Of a stretch of 10,233 nucleotides of DNA, positions 7,516 through 10,233 are shown in pieces (positions within the stretch are counted from its first letter, which is position 1; every line of letters begins with the position of its first letter). Below the pieces are notes generated by a model. It did not search any database and was not told the origin of the DNA. It saw only the letters and a program-made list of their open reading frames with translations. The translations under genes were made by a program, and so were the position numbers. This DNA is from Actinomycetota bacterium (GTDB taxonomy: Bacteria; Actinomycetota; Acidimicrobiia; Acidimicrobiales; CADCSY01), in the NCBI GenBank assembly GCA_019348335.1, contig JAHWJR010000001.1, forward strand, positions 30,311 through 40,543. Reading direction: 5' to 3'.

Positions 7516-7519
<4 letters not shown>
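6830..7519 (-). CDS. grpE: GrpE, nucleotide exchange factor of DnaK
   Basis: GrpE dimers release ADP from DnaK and reset the chaperone cycle. The protein has 229 residues. Residues 1-85 are rich in Ala, Pro, Glu and Gly with no recognisable fold, a long disordered head common in actinobacterial GrpE. A helical coiled-coil follows (about 90-135, with ELARAKQAELENFRKQ at 106-121), then a four-helix region (VTKLLPVLDALDN, 138-150). The C-terminal beta domain has the GrpE signature region GSPFDPNEHEAVAHEP (182-197) and VAETLRAGYWWNGRLLRAAM (205-224). GYWWNGR is a slight variant of the common GYLLHGR. The ATG at 7519 overlaps the dnaK stop as ATGA, so translation is probably coupled to dnaK. Confidence 0.96.
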
Positions 7520-9354
<1,835 letters not shown>

Positions 9355-9529
9355 GGTGGAGTCCTCCTGGGGCGAGCGAGATCGTGTCTTACGCTGAGGA
9401 TAACCAGTATGAGGCGTTCCTACACAGTGGATATGAGCGCTACTGACTCAAGTTTGCCTCTCCACGGCCGTTCCGGCTCGCCCCACGCCGTACCTGAGCG
9501 CGCCCAGTGCCCACTACCGTGGTCCTCCA
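9355..9529. promoter_or_regulatory. Divergent dnaK/gpmA intergenic region
   Basis: This 175-bp stretch must hold the promoters of the chaperone operon (leftward) and of gpmA (rightward). Besides the HAIR-like site it contains the dnaK Shine-Dalgarno (9363-9368). It is less GC-rich between about 9381 and 9460 than the flanking genes, as expected for a promoter. On the minus strand TTGAGT within the HAIR resembles a -35 element, but no good -10 lies 16-18 bases downstream; TATCCT (9402-9397) and CATACT (9411-9406) are weak candidates. I see no CIRCE element. No convincing gpmA promoter or Shine-Dalgarno site was found. Confidence 0.5.
9432..9452. promoter_or_regulatory. HAIR-like HspR operator upstream of dnaK
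   Basis: HspR binds the HAIR element, CTTGAGT-N7-ACTCAAG. Here ACTCAAG (9446-9452) is a perfect half-site. Seven bases away, TATGAGC (9432-9438) matches the other half at four of seven positions, including the central TGAG. The spacing is exactly that of the consensus. The site lies 78 bp upstream of the dnaK ATG and 78 bp upstream of the gpmA start, in the shared divergent region, and hspR is the fourth gene of the operon it would control. A further TATGAG lies at 9408-9413, which could be a weak extra half-site. Binding is inferred. Confidence 0.7.
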
Positions 9530-9537
9530 GTGCCCAC
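9504..9537 (+). repeat. 11-bp direct repeat overlapping the gpmA start codon
   Basis: CCAGTGCCCAC occurs at 9504-9514 and again at 9527-9537, 23 bp apart. The second copy contains the gpmA GTG start and its next codons. The copies are out of frame with each other (23 is not a multiple of three), so this is not an in-frame duplication of the N-terminus. It may be a short local duplication or a binding site; chance is also possible in GC-rich DNA. Confidence 0.6.
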
Positions 9538-10233
9538 CCTCGTGCTTCTCCGCCACGGCCAGAGCTCCTGGAACGCCCTCAACTTGTTCACCGGCTGGCA
9601 CGACGTGCCGCTGACCGAGCAGGGACGGGTCGAGGCCCGCCGCGCCGGCGAGCTGCTGGGCGGGGCGGGCATCGACGTCGACGTGGTGCACACCTCCCTC
9701 CAGCAACGGGCGGTGACCACGGCCAACCTGGCCCTCGAGCAGGCCGAGCGGCTGTGGTTGCCCCAGCGCCGCCACTGGCGACTGAACGAGCGCCACTACG
9801 GCGACCTCCAGGGCCGGAACAAGGCGGAGACGGCGGCGCTGTACGGCGACGAGCAGGTGCACCTGTGGCGACGCAGCTACAGCGTGCGCCCCCCGCCGGT
9901 GCCCACGGACGACCCCCGGCACCCCCGCAACGACCCCCGCTACGCCGGCCTGGCCCCCGACGTGCTGCCCGACGCCGAGTGCCTGGCCGACGTCGTCACC
10001 CGGATGCTCCCGTACTGGCACGACGCCATCGCCCCCGACCTGTTGGCCGGCCGCTGCGTCCTGGTCGTCGCCCACGGCAACAGCCTGCGGGCGCTGGTGA
10101 AGCACCTCGGTCACATCTCCGACGACGACATCTCGTCGCTGGAGATCCCCACGGGGGTGCCCCTGGTGTTCGAGCTCGACGACGAGCTGCAGCCCGTGGC
10201 GTCGCGCTATCTCGGCGCTCCCGCCGACGCGGC
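9530..10233 (+). CDS. gpmA: 2,3-bisphosphoglycerate-dependent phosphoglycerate mutase, 3' end missing
   Basis: GpmA interconverts 3- and 2-phosphoglycerate in glycolysis and gluconeogenesis through a phosphohistidine intermediate. 234 codons are visible; about 10-20 residues are missing if it has the usual length near 250. Histidine phosphatase superfamily motifs are present: LLRHGQSSWNALNLFTGW (6-23) with the phosphorylated His9, TSLQQRAVTTA (55-65), LNERHYGDLQG (85-95) with the acid Glu87, WRRSYSVRPPP (113-123), and VVAHGNSLRALVKHL (179-193) with the second catalytic His182. It resembles mycobacterial Gpm1 along its whole length, which separates it from phosphatases of the superfamily. The start is GTG at 9530, giving MPTLVLLRHG; no clear Shine-Dalgarno site precedes it and no better in-frame start was found. 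It is the only plus-strand gene here and is divergent from dnaK. Confidence 0.95.
   Translation, partial: MPTLVLLRHGQSSWNALNLFTGWHDVPLTEQGRVEARRAGELLGGAGIDVDVVHTSLQQRAVTTANLALEQAERLWLPQRRHWRLNERHYGDLQGRNKAETAALYGDEQVHLWRRSYSVRPPPVPTDDPRHPRNDPRYAGLAPDVLPDAECLADVVTRMLPYWHDAIAPDLLAGRCVLVVAHGNSLRALVKHLGHISDDDISSLEIPTGVPLVFELDDELQPVASRYLGAPADA

Noticed and set aside
9405..9425. GGAAC followed by GTT on the minus strand upstream of dnaK, resembling a SigH/SigR promoter
   Set aside because: The spacing between the two elements is 11 bases, much shorter than the 16-19 needed by this sigma family.
9440..9514. Possible 24-codon leader peptide on the minus strand, GTG at 9514 with GGAGG nine bases upstream, ending inside the HAIR
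   Set aside because: The spacing is good, but it would need a dnaK transcript starting within gpmA, upstream of the HAIR, and the GGAGG is probably a chance feature. The encoded peptide has no attenuator-like run of codons.
9355..9529. CIRCE element (HrcA operator) upstream of dnaK
   Set aside because: No TTAGCACTC-N9-GAGTGCTAA-like repeat is present; the HAIR-like site and the hspR gene in the operon fit HspR control instead.
9440..10114. 224-residue open frame on the minus strand opposite gpmA
   Set aside because: gpmA on the plus strand is unmistakable over the same region. The minus frame shows no domain and runs into the promoter region.

Overview
The window is a GC-rich chromosomal segment that looks actinobacterial. 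The main reason is the gene order dnaK-grpE-dnaJ-hspR with a MerR-type HspR, which is typical of Actinomycetota. The DnaK is the short form without the N-terminal-domain insert of proteobacterial DnaK, and PurB and GpmA resemble mycobacterial versions. Six of the ten genes start with GTG. I cannot assign a genus from the sequence; a deep-branching group such as Acidimicrobiia is a guess.

Layout: nine of the ten genes lie on the minus strand and are read from right to left. At the right end, gpmA (phosphoglycerate mutase, plus strand, cut by the window end) is divergent from dnaK. They share a 175-bp intergenic region that holds an HspR operator-like inverted repeat (HAIR). Leftward come dnaK, grpE, dnaJ and hspR, packed with a 4-bp overlap or 3-bp gaps. 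They encode the Hsp70 chaperone cycle (DnaK ATPase, J-protein, nucleotide exchange factor) and its own repressor. After a 69-bp gap with overlapping inverted repeats comes a purine cluster: purA, purD, purE, purB and purC, with purC cut by the window start. The reading direction continues off the left edge, so more purine genes may follow there.

How the genes work together: PurD, PurE and PurC make GAR, CAIR and SAICAR on the way to IMP. PurB acts both on SAICAR and on adenylosuccinate, and PurA makes adenylosuccinate from IMP, so the cluster mixes the main pathway with the AMP branch. PurE is class I, which normally needs PurK, and no purK is in this window. HspR bound to DnaK is expected to repress the chaperone operon.

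This is mostly an ordinary housekeeping region. I see no mobile element, CRISPR array, RNA gene or defence system. The points worth a second look are the HAIR in the divergent promoter region, the hspR-purA junction, an 11-bp direct repeat over the gpmA start, a shortened segment in the PurD N-domain, and PurE without a neighbouring PurK. No stretch over 300 bases lacks a gene.
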